Of a stretch of 64,000 bases of DNA, positions 28,901 to 38,511 are shown piece by piece. Below the pieces are notes generated by a model. The model was not told the DNA's origin and searched no databases. It saw nothing but the letters and a program-made list of their open reading frames with translations. This DNA comes from Brevundimonas vitisensis (GTDB lineage: Bacteria > Pseudomonadota > Alphaproteobacteria > Caulobacterales > Caulobacteraceae), in assembly GCF_016656965.1 (NCBI RefSeq), contig NZ_CP067977.1:124001-188000 (forward strand), read 5' to 3'. How positions within the stretch are numbered: position 1 is the first letter of the stretch; every line of letters starts with the position of its first letter. The translations under genes were made by a program, and so were the position numbers.

Positions 28901-31510
28901 GTCCAGCTGGTCGGCGATCCCACTGCCTTCCTGGACCCGGAATCCCGGCGGCGACCCCAGCTGCAGGGCCGCCCGGACCTGGGTCGGGGTGGCGTTGGTG
29001 ATGGTCAGCATGCCGCCGTCGGCGAAAATGATCCGCGTGTCAGCCAGATAGCCCTGGACGACAAAGCCGCCGGCATTTTCGCCCAGAACGCCGTTCAGGC
29101 GGATAGTGTCGCCTTCGCTGGCGGTGAAGTCGTGGATGGTGTCCGTGCCATCCCCGAGGGTATAGGTGAACACATCCGCGCCGGATCCACCCAGCAGGTC
29201 GTCGTCTCCCAGGCCGCCCGCCAGTCTGTCGTCGCCGTTCAGGCCGTGGATCACATCGTCGCCGCCCGTGCCGTTCAGAGTATCGGCAGCGTCCTGCCCC
29301 ATAACCGGCAGGGGCCTGGCCTCGCCCATGCCCGGCGACATCGGCTCGGCCGGTGCCACGGGCCGGTCGGGCACCGGCTCTGCGGCGGCCAGGCCTTCCG
29401 CGCCGAACACCAGATTGGCCGAGGTCACCGCGGAGAGTGCCACCCCCTCCAGAAGGATCGATTCTGACGACGACAGGACGATCCGGACATCGGCACCGAC
29501 CTGTTCGATAGACTGATAGGCCGTGTAGCCGGTGATGCGGATCACCTCGCCGCCCGCCGCATCGAAGTCCTTGATGACGTCCCGGCCATCGCCCGCTGTG
29601 AAGTGGAAGGTATCGCGTCCTTCGCCACCGGTCAGGACATCATTGCCGCCGCCGCCCGCCAGCAGGTCACTGCCCTCGTCTCCAGACAACTGGTCGACAC
29701 CGGCCCCGCCGATGAGCATGTCATCGCCAGCGTTGCCGTGAACCCCGCCCAGCTGGGTGCCGCCGCGTCCGTCGTAAAGGTCATCACCCTCGCCCAGGGT
29801 GGTGGCCCCGGTGATCAGGCCGGTGTTGTAAAGTTCGTCGCGGCCTTGGGCGAAGATCACGTCACCGCGCAGTTCGCCGGAGTTGTAGAAGTGGTCGTTG
29901 TCCAGAACATACGGATTGATGCTGGCCTGCCCAGTGGCGCGAACGGCCGTCGTCGCCTCGATGATTCCGTCGTTGTAGATGAACGACAGGCCCTGGCCGC
30001 TGCCCAGCTCCAGGCCGACGCTGCCGTACTGGCCCGGGCCGACCGAAATGGTCCCGGTGTTGACGAAGACATCGACATGGTTGTCGACGACCACGCCGCG
30101 CCCAACCGTCTGGCCGGCGACTGTGATCGTTCCGCTGTTCCAGAAGGACACATCGCCATACAGCTCTACGCCGATGGCATAGAGTCCGGTCACCGCGATC
30201 GCCCCTTCGTTCACGACGCTGACCGAGCGGGCCTGGAACAGTGACAGACCCGTCGCGGCGTAGCTGGAGGTCACATCCAGGAGGCCAGCGTTGAAGATGT
30301 TGGTGGTGTCGTCATTGGACCCGACATAGCCATAGGCCGTGGATCCTTCGCCCTCGGCCGTGACGATGATGCGGCCCGTCGCCAGGTTGGCGACCCACGA
30401 CAGGTGAGGCTGGCCATAGTCGGAATCGATCCGGATGGCGTTGGCACCGGCTGCGCCTGAAACCGTCACCAATCCGGCGTTGAACAGCGACGGCGAATAA
30501 ACGCCTCCATTCACCAGGGTTCGGGCCATGTCCTGGGTCAGGATGAAGCCTTCGGCCAAACCTTCAGCCACGACCTGCTGGACCTCATCCGACTGGATCA
30601 GCACATCGCTGACAGCCCGGCGCGTATCCGGCAGCGAGGGCAGGGGGGCCAGGGGCTGAGCGGGTTCGGCCAGCGGTGCGGCATGGAATTCGAAACTGGC
30701 CGAAGTCAGAGTCGATGCGGTGACGCCGCGAAGCAGCAGGGTGTCCCCTCCTGACAGGACCACCAGGGTGTCGGCACCGACCTGCCGAAGTTCCTGATAG
30801 GCGGTATAGCCGTGCACGACCAACCGGTCCTGCCCGGCCTGGAAATCGGTCACGACGTCTTCGCCGTCGCCGATACTGAACACGATCCGGTCCGCCCCGG
30901 TGCCGCCGGTCAGGGTGTCGTTGCCGCGTCCGCCGATCAGGGTGTCGGCACCGCCGCCTCCGACCAGTGTGTCCTGGCCGCTGCGCCCCTCAAGAGTGTC
31001 GGCAGCCGCGCTGCCGGAGATCTGATCGGCAAAGGCGGAGCCGATGACCCTCTCGAACCCTTGGACCCGGTCCTGGCCCGCCGAGACCGCGGTCCCCTGA
31101 GCCAGGTCAACGCCCGCGCCGGTCAGGCTGGTTATGAAGGACAGGGTGTCGAAGCCAGCCCCTCCATCCAGGGTGTCCGAGCCGGAGCCGCCATCAATGA
31201 AATCGTCGCCGGCTCCGCCGACGATCACGTCGCGGCCGTCGCCCCCGAACAGATTGTCCGATCCCGCTCCACCAAACAGCAAGTCGTTCTCGGCCCCGCC
31301 ATGGACCTGACCGTCATGGCGCCCGGCACTGCCGTCATAAATGTCCTGATCCGTGCCCAGGCTGGTGGTGCCGGTCAGGGTGGAGCGGTTGATGATGCGG
31401 ATGGTGGCGGATCCGGTGGCCGTATCCTGCGGCTGATCCGGCACTTGCGGAACCGTCAGCGGCTCCGACACAGTCCGAATGCCCACGCCCGCTTGTCCCG
31501 GATTGCACAT
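25985..31510 (-). CDS. Large RTX (hemolysin-type calcium-binding repeat) protein, probable type I secretion substrate
   Basis: A 1,841-residue acidic protein without a signal peptide. About nine blocks of GGxGxDxxx nonapeptides, the calcium-binding beta-roll, alternate with about seven copies of a serralysin-type capping module (D-F-x-x-x-x-D-x-I-x-L-x-G-Y ... QVGAD...L-x-G-V). Residues about 340-570 hold an N-x-G solenoid, and the last 150 carry five LPG repeats. Start ATG 31510 has GGGGGG 8-13 bases upstream; a GTG at 31534 is possible. Type I secretion is inferred from the RTX architecture; no ABC exporter, HlyD or TolC gene is in the window. Catalytic domain: none recognised. A role as adhesin or surface-layer-like matrix protein is possible. 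Confidence 0.9.
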   Translation of the reverse strand: MCNPGQAGVGIRTVSEPLTVPQVPDQPQDTATGSATIRIINRSTLTGTTSLGTDQDIYDGSAGRHDGQVHGGAENDLLFGGAGSDNLFGGDGRDVIVGGAGDDFIDGGSGSDTLDGGAGFDTLSFITSLTGAGVDLAQGTAVSAGQDRVQGFERVIGSAFADQISGSAAADTLEGRSGQDTLVGGGGADTLIGGRGNDTLTGGTGADRIVFSIGDGEDVVTDFQAGQDRLVVHGYTAYQELRQVGADTLVVLSGGDTLLLRGVTASTLTSASFEFHAAPLAEPAQPLAPLPSLPDTRRAVSDVLIQSDEVQQVVAEGLAEGFILTQDMARTLVNGGVYSPSLFNAGLVTVSGAAGANAIRIDSDYGQPHLSWVANLATGRIIVTAEGEGSTAYGYVGSNDDTTNIFNAGLLDVTSSYAATGLSLFQARSVSVVNEGAIAVTGLYAIGVELYGDVSFWNSGTITVAGQTVGRGVVVDNHVDVFVNTGTISVGPGQYGSVGLELGSGQGLSFIYNDGIIEATTAVRATGQASINPYVLDNDHFYNSGELRGDVIFAQGRDELYNTGLITGATTLGEGDDLYDGRGGTQLGGVHGNAGDDMLIGGAGVDQLSGDEGSDLLAGGGGNDVLTGGEGRDTFHFTAGDGRDVIKDFDAAGGEVIRITGYTAYQSIEQVGADVRIVLSSSESILLEGVALSAVTSANLVFGAEGLAAAEPVPDRPVAPAEPMSPGMGEARPLPVMGQDAADTLNGTGGDDVIHGLNGDDRLAGGLGDDDLLGGSGADVFTYTLGDGTDTIHDFTASEGDTIRLNGVLGENAGGFVVQGYLADTRIIFADGGMLTITNATPTQVRAALQLGSPPGFRVQEGSGIADQLDGSDVSDLLRGNDGDDRLRGLGGEDIIEGGAGNDVIEGGRGNDQLSGGSGADVFIVRPGDGNEVVLDFNVAEGDILRLEGFPSFNATFADFRNIIIQAGGQQITLNGINSLADVMGAIRIGPAEPTATPIVGTSAGERIVGTVLAERINGGGGGDVIIGGNGSDIIDGGAGNDTISGDEGNDMMTGGAGADTFLFRPGGRNDIITDFDGAGGDRLRLEGYRDYSVNQVSGGVVISVTQDFTGEQGTIFIQGNYTTRASIADFIVLVPDEVPLPNFEFERYGTDGGDTLIGDDRSEIILGGGGNDRVEGRGGRDLVEGGDGNDTVLGGDGDDLLNGGTGTDVMTGGAGRDWFAFYAGDGRDTITDFNVSEDVIDVGFQLISAITQNGNDCVITLQSGDQLTLAGVQAHTVGAANFVRTLTTPPLVPAPSIGVNRIGSEAADVLIGTDYEDMLDGRGGADSMTGGLGDDRYVVDTAADLIFENSDGGHDTVTASTGFYLYANIEDLNLAAGAGNIFGVGNELANVITGNEGQNLLIAGAGNDTVNGGAGNDSLFGQDGADVLNGDAGIDYLVGGQGADTLNGGADADALYGEDGNDTLIGGTGFFTDILVGGAGNDVLRGDSGLGDYDLMDGGSDSDTYWVDSGDDLTFEAAGGGIDTVHADVRVTNGGVYLYAHVENLVLEGTTAFGVGNELANILRGNASGNYLLGGAGNDIINGRGGNDVLFGEGGNDTFLFDLASGGDVIGDFQTAGDRIDLSAYSQFTSFAQLQTAFSQVGNDGAIDLGGGNLIVLHGVTMASLTAAHFILPGQPAAASGGEGKSDLSEGPLILPGIVDDSFLLETNKGGTADGTAPWVLPGRVEVSSTVKADADAPLVLPGVPDDGFLLGGGKGHGSADPWVLPGVAPEVMTGKVSLDGPLVLPGAQDDTLVDLVATLDGETVGGRFGLTGTGLDHRMAQPDLGHEGLVLHTSHDLWA
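26134..26440 (-). repeat. C-terminal alternating LPG repeats of the RTX protein
   Basis: Five units in the order A-B-A-B-A. Type A reads P-L-(V/I)-LPG-x-x-DD-x-(F)LL and type B reads P-W-VLPG-x-x-E, spaced about 20-25 residues. They follow the last RTX capping module and precede about 45 residues to the C-terminus. Confidence 0.8.
29800..30490 (-). repeat. N-x-G solenoid repeats inside the RTX protein
   Basis: Eight copies of an aromatic or Val residue followed by N-x-G-x-(I/L), for example FNAGL, VNEGAI, WNSGTI, VNTGTI, YNDGII and YNTGLI, spaced about 19-65 residues. This periodicity suggests a right-handed beta-helix between two RTX blocks. Confidence 0.75.
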
Positions 31511-31578
31511 CACATTTCCCCCCGATCGGTTCACTCGATCGCGGGCTTACGATAGCGCGGTGATGTCGGGTCGAGAAG

Positions 31579-31604
31579 CCCACGCACCGTTGCCGATGCG
31601 TGGG
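31579..31604 (-). terminator. Hairpin downstream of ettA
   Basis: An 8-bp stem CCCACGCA / TGCGTGGG with a 10-base loop, about 14 bases beyond the ettA stop codon. A smaller hairpin, GGGCGC TTTA GCGCCC (31611-31626), overlaps the stop. There is no good T-run, so termination is uncertain. Confidence 0.4.
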
Positions 31605-31617
31605 ATCAACGGGCGCT

Positions 31618-33285
<1,668 letters not shown>

Positions 33286-33399
33286 GAGGTGCGTCGCGCC
33301 CTTTGGTGATCGTGCGAAGAGGGAGGTAGGCGCGGGATGTAGCGACCGCGCGCCGGTTGGGCAAATCGCTAACGCGCGGGCAGGGCGGTTTGATGGCGG

Positions 33400-34185
33400 T
33401 TAGAGCGAGTAACCGCCGTCCACGACCAAGGCGGTACCTGTCATCGACCGTGCTGCGGGCGACAGCAGAAAGGCGATCTGGCCCGCGATCTCTTCCGGGC
33501 GGGCATAGTGGCCCAAGGGTGTGGCGACGGCCGCCAGGGCGTCGAACGCTGCCTGCTCGGACCCATGCTCGGCGATCATGTCGCGAAAGAACGCCATCTG
33601 GGTCCAGATCGGCGTCTGGACGCCACCCGGCAGGACGGCATTGACACGTATGCCACGCGCTGCGCCCTCCTTGGCGGCCACCTTGGCCAGCTGCAGGGCG
33701 GCGGCCTTTGATGCGCCATAGGCTCCGACCCCCGGCTCGGCCTTGATCGCCGAGGCAGAGGACACGACCACGGCGGCACCACTGTCCCGCAGCAAGCGCA
33801 TACCGCTCCGCAGCGTCAGGAAGGCTCCGTCCAGATTGACCGACATGACGCGCCGCCAATCGGCGAACGAAAGTTCGGCGATCGGCCCACTGTCGCTGAT
33901 GCCCGCATTGACGACGACGGTGTCCAGCCCTTTCCAGCGATGCTTGATACCCATCTCCAGCCCGTCCCAGGCCGCTTCGTCGGCGATGTCCTGGCGGCAC
34001 AGCATCAAGGGAACGTCTCTGGCCTCCATCTCGGCCCCGATCGCGCCGAGACCGACTTCGTCCCGGTCGCTCAGGACTAGCGCGGTCGCTCCGTCGTCAG
34101 CCAGCTTGCGCACAGTCGCCAGACCGATGCCGGATGCGGCACCGGTAATCAGGGCCACGCCCGGATAGGACGCGACCTCAGGCAT
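33400..34185 (-). CDS. Short-chain dehydrogenase/reductase (SDR)
   Basis: A 261-residue classical SDR. It has the nucleotide motif TGAASGIG, the NAG strand (VVNAGISDSG), the catalytic Ser of SSASA and the YGASK active site, and ends with TALVVDGGYSL. ATG 34185 overlaps the stop of the upstream oxygenase-like gene by 8 bases; a longer frame to 34224 lies wholly inside that gene and is rejected. It belongs to the operon of the TipF-like and 2OG-oxygenase-like genes. Substrate unknown. Confidence 0.88.
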   Translation of the reverse strand: MPEVASYPGVALITGAASGIGLATVRKLADDGATALVLSDRDEVGLGAIGAEMEARDVPLMLCRQDIADEAAWDGLEMGIKHRWKGLDTVVVNAGISDSGPIAELSFADWRRVMSVNLDGAFLTLRSGMRLLRDSGAAVVVSSASAIKAEPGVGAYGASKAAALQLAKVAAKEGAARGIRVNAVLPGGVQTPIWTQMAFFRDMIAEHGSEQAAFDALAAVATPLGHYARPEEIAGQIAFLLSPAARSMTGTALVVDGGYSL

Positions 34186-34789
34186 AGTTGAAGCTGATCG
34201 ATAGTCGCTCGGCCTTGGCGGCATTGGGCGGGACTTCGTGGCGCAGCCAGCTTTCCCACATCAGCACCGTGCCAGCGCGCGGGGCCAGATAGACGAAGGG
34301 GCGTTCGGCCTCGGGCGCATCGGCGACGACGGCGGGGCGAGCCATCATCATAGGCAGGCGCGGATCCTCAAGCTTCAGCGCCGATGCACCGTCCGGCACC
34401 TCGACATAGACGGTGCCGCTCAGGAAGGCGTGGGGGTGGATATGGCCGGAATGGCCGCCGCCGGGCTTGAGGATGTTGACCCACAGATTGTCCAGCCGCG
34501 GTTTGCGCGCCAGGTCAAAGTTCAACGCCTTGGCATAGGCCAGGGCGTGGCGGTCCAGATGCCGTTTCAGCTCCGCAAACTCGGGCATCCGCTGGGGCAG
34601 GTCGTTGAGCGAGCCATAGGAGGTATAGCCGCGATATCCATGCGTCCGGCACCAGGCGCGCCCGGCACCGTCCTCGACCGACAGCATGCGGATGGCGTCG
34701 GCCAAGGCAGCGTTGAAGCCGTCGAAGCCCGGCGACTCCGCCAGCGAGGCCTCATAGACCTGGGTCACGAACAGGGGACGCAAACTCAT
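34178..34789 (-). CDS. TIGR02466-type putative 2OG-Fe(II) oxygenase
   Basis: A 203-residue protein of the TIGR02466 group of predicted iron/2-oxoglutarate dioxygenases. It shows NLWVNILKPGGGHSGHIHPHAFLSGTVYV, where the closely spaced His residues could bind iron, and the C-terminal block LMWESWLRHEVPPN...RLSISFNYA, which supplies the distal His and the 2-oxoglutarate Arg. Substrate is unknown; some relatives act on proteins or aliphatic compounds. It starts 2 bases after the TipF-like gene and overlaps the SDR gene, so the three are one operon. Confidence 0.8.
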   Translation of the reverse strand: MSLRPLFVTQVYEASLAESPGFDGFNAALADAIRMLSVEDGAGRAWCRTHGYRGYTSYGSLNDLPQRMPEFAELKRHLDRHALAYAKALNFDLARKPRLDNLWVNILKPGGGHSGHIHPHAFLSGTVYVEVPDGASALKLEDPRLPMMMARPAVVADAPEAERPFVYLAPRAGTVLMWESWLRHEVPPNAAKAERLSISFNYA

Positions 34790-34791
34790 GA

Positions 34792-36066
34792 TCAGCCGAA
34801 GCGACGGCGCTGCTCGGCGCTACGCAGAGTGGAGCGCAGGAAGTCTGCGGGTGGGTCGGTCTCAGCCAGGACCTGTTCCTTGATGGCGCGCGGCTCTCCG
34901 AACAGGTGGCCCTGTCCCATGCCGACGTCCAGTTCCAGGATGTCGACGATCTGGCGCTCGCTCTCGCATTTCTCGGCGATCACCTCGACGCCATAGCGGC
35001 GCGTCAGGGCGGCGAAGTCGGCGGCCTGGATGTCGGGCATGGAGGCCAGGCGCGCGCCGCCGTCCAGATCCAGCAGTTGCTCGATCAGCAGCTCGGCCGC
35101 TACCTTGATGAACTTCACGTCCGAGCGCTGCAGGTCGGCGAAATCCAGGTCCAGGGTCTGAACCTTGTCGATCGAGAAGCGGAAGCCCAGATCGGCCAGC
35201 TTGGCCATATTGCGCGCCTCGACCGCGCCGCGTGCGTCAAAGGTGGCCTGACCCAGTTCGAAGATCAGGGCTTGGTTCAGGTCGCGATTCTCGCTGAGGA
35301 AATCCAGGAACTGGGGAAAGAAGGTCTCGTCGCCCAGGGACGACAGAGCGACGTTGCAGAACACCCCGACCTTGCGATCCTGACGCGCCAGGCGACGCAC
35401 GATCTGGGCGCAACGGAACAGCAGCAGATTGTCGATCGCGGGCACCAAGCCCTCGCCCTCGGCGACCGACAGATATTCGGCAGGCATCATCACCCGATCG
35501 GTGGAGTCGCGCAGGCGGGTGAAGCTTTCATAGAAGACCGTCCGCCGCTGCGGCAGGCTGACCACGGGCTGGAGATACAGGTCGACGCGGTTCTCGCTGA
35601 GCGCATCATGGATGGTCTTCAGCAAGGCATTGGACTGGTCGATCCGGCGGGCCTCGTGCGGGCTGACGGTCGCGCGCGGCGCGGATGACAGACGCTCGTC
35701 GATGCTGGCGCTCATCTGCTGGATCAGGGTCTCCAGCATTCGCACTTCCCCGGTCAGGGTCTCGGTCCGCGACAGGGCACCGTTCTCGATGGCCGAAGCC
35801 AGCTCGGTCAGCGCGCCCTGGGTCGACTCCATGGCGTCAGCCAGCAGGCGGTGCGCCTCGCGGACCTGGGCGATCTCACGGCGCAGAGCCGCGGTCTGTC
35901 CGCGACTGGCCAGGAACAGGTGTACGGCGCCCAGCAGGCCCAGCGCCCCAAGGGTGGCAGCCACGCCTGACCCAGCCCCCAACCCCGCGCGCCACAGAAA
36001 GGCACCGACGGTCATGGCCAGGAACAGATAGCCGAAGAACAGAAAACTGGTGGTCAGCAGGCGCAT
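34792..36066 (-). CDS. TipF-like membrane protein with degenerate EAL domain
   Basis: A 424-residue protein: two N-terminal membrane segments (about 7-25 and 34-53), a coiled-coil (about 58-120), then an EAL fold. The catalytic signature is eroded: EAL is replaced by ESF (Glu180), the DDFGTG metal-loop by DKVQTL, and the ELTES motif by ELGQ. This is the layout of Caulobacter TipF, which binds c-di-GMP without hydrolysing it and positions the flagellum. Identification by architecture is good, but orthology is not proved. It heads an operon with an oxygenase-like gene and an SDR. Confidence 0.8.
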   Translation of the reverse strand: MRLLTTSFLFFGYLFLAMTVGAFLWRAGLGAGSGVAATLGALGLLGAVHLFLASRGQTAALRREIAQVREAHRLLADAMESTQGALTELASAIENGALSRTETLTGEVRMLETLIQQMSASIDERLSSAPRATVSPHEARRIDQSNALLKTIHDALSENRVDLYLQPVVSLPQRRTVFYESFTRLRDSTDRVMMPAEYLSVAEGEGLVPAIDNLLLFRCAQIVRRLARQDRKVGVFCNVALSSLGDETFFPQFLDFLSENRDLNQALIFELGQATFDARGAVEARNMAKLADLGFRFSIDKVQTLDLDFADLQRSDVKFIKVAAELLIEQLLDLDGGARLASMPDIQAADFAALTRRYGVEVIAEKCESERQIVDILELDVGMGQGHLFGEPRAIKEQVLAETDPPADFLRSTLRSAEQRRRFG

Positions 36067-36175
36067 GGGAACGGTCAGTCCGTCTTCCCGGATGGAATCG
36101 AGTCAGTATCAGGGTATCAGAGGCGCGCGGCTAGAGCGGCCGTCAAAGAAACACTCAGGGGAACAAGGGCAAGCC

Positions 36176-36946
36176 ATGGAACTGTTCGATCTCAGCGGCA
36201 AGGTCGCCGTCATCACCGGCTCGTCGCGCGGAATCGGCAAGGCCGTCGCCGAACGGATGGCCGAGCATGGCGCGCGCGTCGTCATCTCGTCGCGCAAGGC
36301 TGGGCCCTGCGACGAGGTTGCGGCCGAAATCAATGCTCGCTTCGGCGAAGGCCGCGCGATCGCCATCCCCTGCAACATTGCCTCCAAGGAGGACCTGCAA
36401 CGGCTGGTTGACGAGACGAACGCCGCCTTCGGCCAGATCGACATCCTGGTCTGCAATGCCGCTTCGAACCCCTACGCCGGGCCGATGGCGGGCATTTCGG
36501 ACGATCAGTTCAACAAGATCCTTCAGAACAACGTCGTCTCCAACCACTGGCTGATCCAGATGGTCGCGCCTCAGATGCTGGAGCGTAAGGAAGGCTCGAT
36601 CGTGATCGTCTCGTCGATCGGGGGCCTGCGCGGCAACGCCCTGATCGGCGCCTACAACGTCTCCAAGGCGGCCGACATGCAGCTGGCCCGCAATCTGGCG
36701 GTGGAGTGGGGGCCGTCGAACGTGCGGGTCAACTGTATCGCGCCGGGTCTGATCAAGACGGACTTTGCCAAATATCTCTGGGAGAATCCCGAGATCCTGA
36801 AAGTCGCCACCGACCCGGCCCCGCTGCGCCGCATCGGTCTGCCGGACGAGATCGCAGGGGCGGCGGTCTATCTGGCCGCGCCGGCTTCGACCTATATGAC
36901 CGGCCAGACCCTGGTCGTGGATGGCGGGATCACCATTGCCTGGTGA
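36176..36946 (+). CDS. Short-chain dehydrogenase/reductase (SDR)
   Basis: A 256-residue classical SDR with TGSSRGIGKAVAERMAEHGA, VCNAASNP, the Ser in VSSIGG, the YNVSK active site and a closing TGQTLVVDGGITIAW. The NAA in place of NAG and the ESR-like loop place it near 3-ketoacyl reductase-type or dehydrogenase/reductase-4-like SDRs; the substrate is not predictable. ATG 36176 gives the usual MELFDLSGKVAVITG start; the frame is open to 36050 but that portion lies in the TipF-like promoter. It precedes the acyltransferase gene by 13 bases. Confidence 0.9.
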   Translation: MELFDLSGKVAVITGSSRGIGKAVAERMAEHGARVVISSRKAGPCDEVAAEINARFGEGRAIAIPCNIASKEDLQRLVDETNAAFGQIDILVCNAASNPYAGPMAGISDDQFNKILQNNVVSNHWLIQMVAPQMLERKEGSIVIVSSIGGLRGNALIGAYNVSKAADMQLARNLAVEWGPSNVRVNCIAPGLIKTDFAKYLWENPEILKVATDPAPLRRIGLPDEIAGAAVYLAAPASTYMTGQTLVVDGGITIAW

Positions 36947-36959
36947 GGGCGAAGCGACG

Positions 36960-37922
36960 ATGCCTCGCGGCGCAGGGACCGACAGGGCAACAGAAGGCCG
37001 GTCCTGGCGCCAGGACGTAATCTGGCGCATCGAGGCGGTGGCCTTTGCCGGCTTCATCGGCCTGATGCGGCTGCTGGGGCTTGAGCGGGCTTCGGCCCTT
37101 GGTGGAGCTTTGTTGCGTACCCTGGGGCCCGTGACCGGCACCCATCGAACGGTCACGCGCAACCTGCGGATCGCCTTTCCCGACATGGACGCCGGGGCCC
37201 GGGAGGCTCTGGCCCGAGATGCCTGGGAGCAGACCGGCCGATCCTTTGCCGAAACGGCCGTTATGGATCAGCTCACGCCCGCCTCGGGACGCATCGAGAT
37301 TGTGGGCGCCGAGCGACTGGCCGCCATCCGCGACAGTGGCCGTCCCGTCGTGTTCGTCTCGGGCCATCTGGCCAATTTCGAGGTGATGGCTGCCTGCATC
37401 ATGGCGGCGGGCGTGAAGTGCCAGATCACCTATCGCCCGACCAACAATCCATATGTTGACCGTCAGGTGAGGGCGGCAAGGGCCCGGTATGGCGTCCAGC
37501 TGTTCGCGCCGAAAGGTGGGGACGGTGCGCGCGAGCTATTGGCCGGTCTGGGCCGCGGCGAGTCCGTCGCTCTGATGAACGATCAGAAGTTCAACGAGGG
37601 CCCCGAAGTCACCTTCTTCGATCAGCCGGTGAACGCCGCGCCGGGACCGACGCGTCTGGCCCTGCGTTTCGGAACCGTGCTGCAGCCTGTGTCGGTGGTG
37701 CGCCTTCCGGGTGTGCGTTTCCGCTTTGTCGTACATGATCCGATCGAGGTGGCTTCGACCGGCGACCGACCGGCGGACATCGTCCGCGGTGTTCAGGCTG
37801 TGACCCGCTTTGTCGAGGATCGGGTTCGCGAACATCCCGTCGACTGGTTCTGGGTGCACAAGCGATGGCCCGATCGCGTCTATGCCGCGCTGGACGCGCC
37901 CTCGGCGGCCGGCTCGACCTGA
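36960..37922 (+). CDS. LpxL/HtrB-family lysophospholipid/lipid A acyltransferase
   Basis: A 320-residue membrane-associated acyltransferase. An N-terminal hydrophobic helix precedes the catalytic motif VSGHLANFEVM (the H-x4-E box), followed by ITYRPTNNPYVDRQV, ALMNDQKFNEG and a closing DWFWVHKRWPDR, which is diagnostic. It would acylate lipid A or another lipid on the inner face of the inner membrane. ATG 36960 is chosen because the earlier ATG 36921 lies within the preceding SDR gene. The last 43 bases overlap a convergent response-regulator gene. Confidence 0.9.
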   Translation: MPRGAGTDRATEGRSWRQDVIWRIEAVAFAGFIGLMRLLGLERASALGGALLRTLGPVTGTHRTVTRNLRIAFPDMDAGAREALARDAWEQTGRSFAETAVMDQLTPASGRIEIVGAERLAAIRDSGRPVVFVSGHLANFEVMAACIMAAGVKCQITYRPTNNPYVDRQVRAARARYGVQLFAPKGGDGARELLAGLGRGESVALMNDQKFNEGPEVTFFDQPVNAAPGPTRLALRFGTVLQPVSVVRLPGVRFRFVVHDPIEVASTGDRPADIVRGVQAVTRFVEDRVREHPVDWFWVHKRWPDRVYAALDAPSAAGST

Positions 37923-38404
37923 TCGGTCGATCTGCGCATCGGTCCGCGATAGTGGGTGGTGTCGGTCCGTCGACGGCAGGGCCCAAAATAGCCCTCGGTC
38001 TTCACGAAGGGGCGAGGCCGATAGATCACGACATTGATCCGTTCCAGGATCGCCCGTGCGGTGATGGGTTTGACCACGAACTCCGTCACCCCCGCATCGC
38101 GTGCCTCGACCACCCGGCTTTTTTCGGAATGGCCCGTCATCATGACGATGGGCAGATACGGATTGCCGCTGTCAGGACTATTTCGGACCAGACGCGTGAA
38201 CTCCACACCGTCCAGCGGGAACATGTTGAAGTCCACAATGGCCAAGTCGATCGGGTGATCCCGGAGGATTTCCAGCGCCGCAGAGCCATCCCCGCATTCG
38301 CGTATCTTGCGGATGCCAGCGGATTGCAGGATCGCAGAGGTGATGGCCCGCATATGCTGATTGTCATCAACCAGCAGGATTTGCAGCGACTGGAGCGTGG
38401 ACAT
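37880..38404 (-). CDS. CheY-like response regulator with conserved C-terminal tail
   Basis: A 174-residue single-domain receiver. It has VDDNQHMR, the phospho-acceptor Asp in IVDFNM (about residue 58), the MTGHS switch Thr and the conserved KPIT Lys. Beyond the domain, residues 130-174 form a basic tail with RPFVKTEGYFGPCRRRTD, a motif I recall on many alphaproteobacterial stand-alone regulators. The N-terminal sequence is also typical. No kinase is adjacent. The gene is convergent with the acyltransferase and overlaps it by 43 bases. Confidence 0.88.
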   Translation of the reverse strand: MSTLQSLQILLVDDNQHMRAITSAILQSAGIRKIRECGDGSAALEILRDHPIDLAIVDFNMFPLDGVEFTRLVRNSPDSGNPYLPIVMMTGHSEKSRVVEARDAGVTEFVVKPITARAILERINVVIYRPRPFVKTEGYFGPCRRRTDTTHYRGPMRRSTDQVEPAAEGASSAA

Positions 38405-38511
38405 TTGCCGTTGCAGTACCGTTGACGAACAGCGCGCAACCTAGGGGCTGGATGGTTACCGGTCCATAACCAGAATTCCAGCTTATCACTGATTGTAAAA
38501 GGCTTCTCTGG

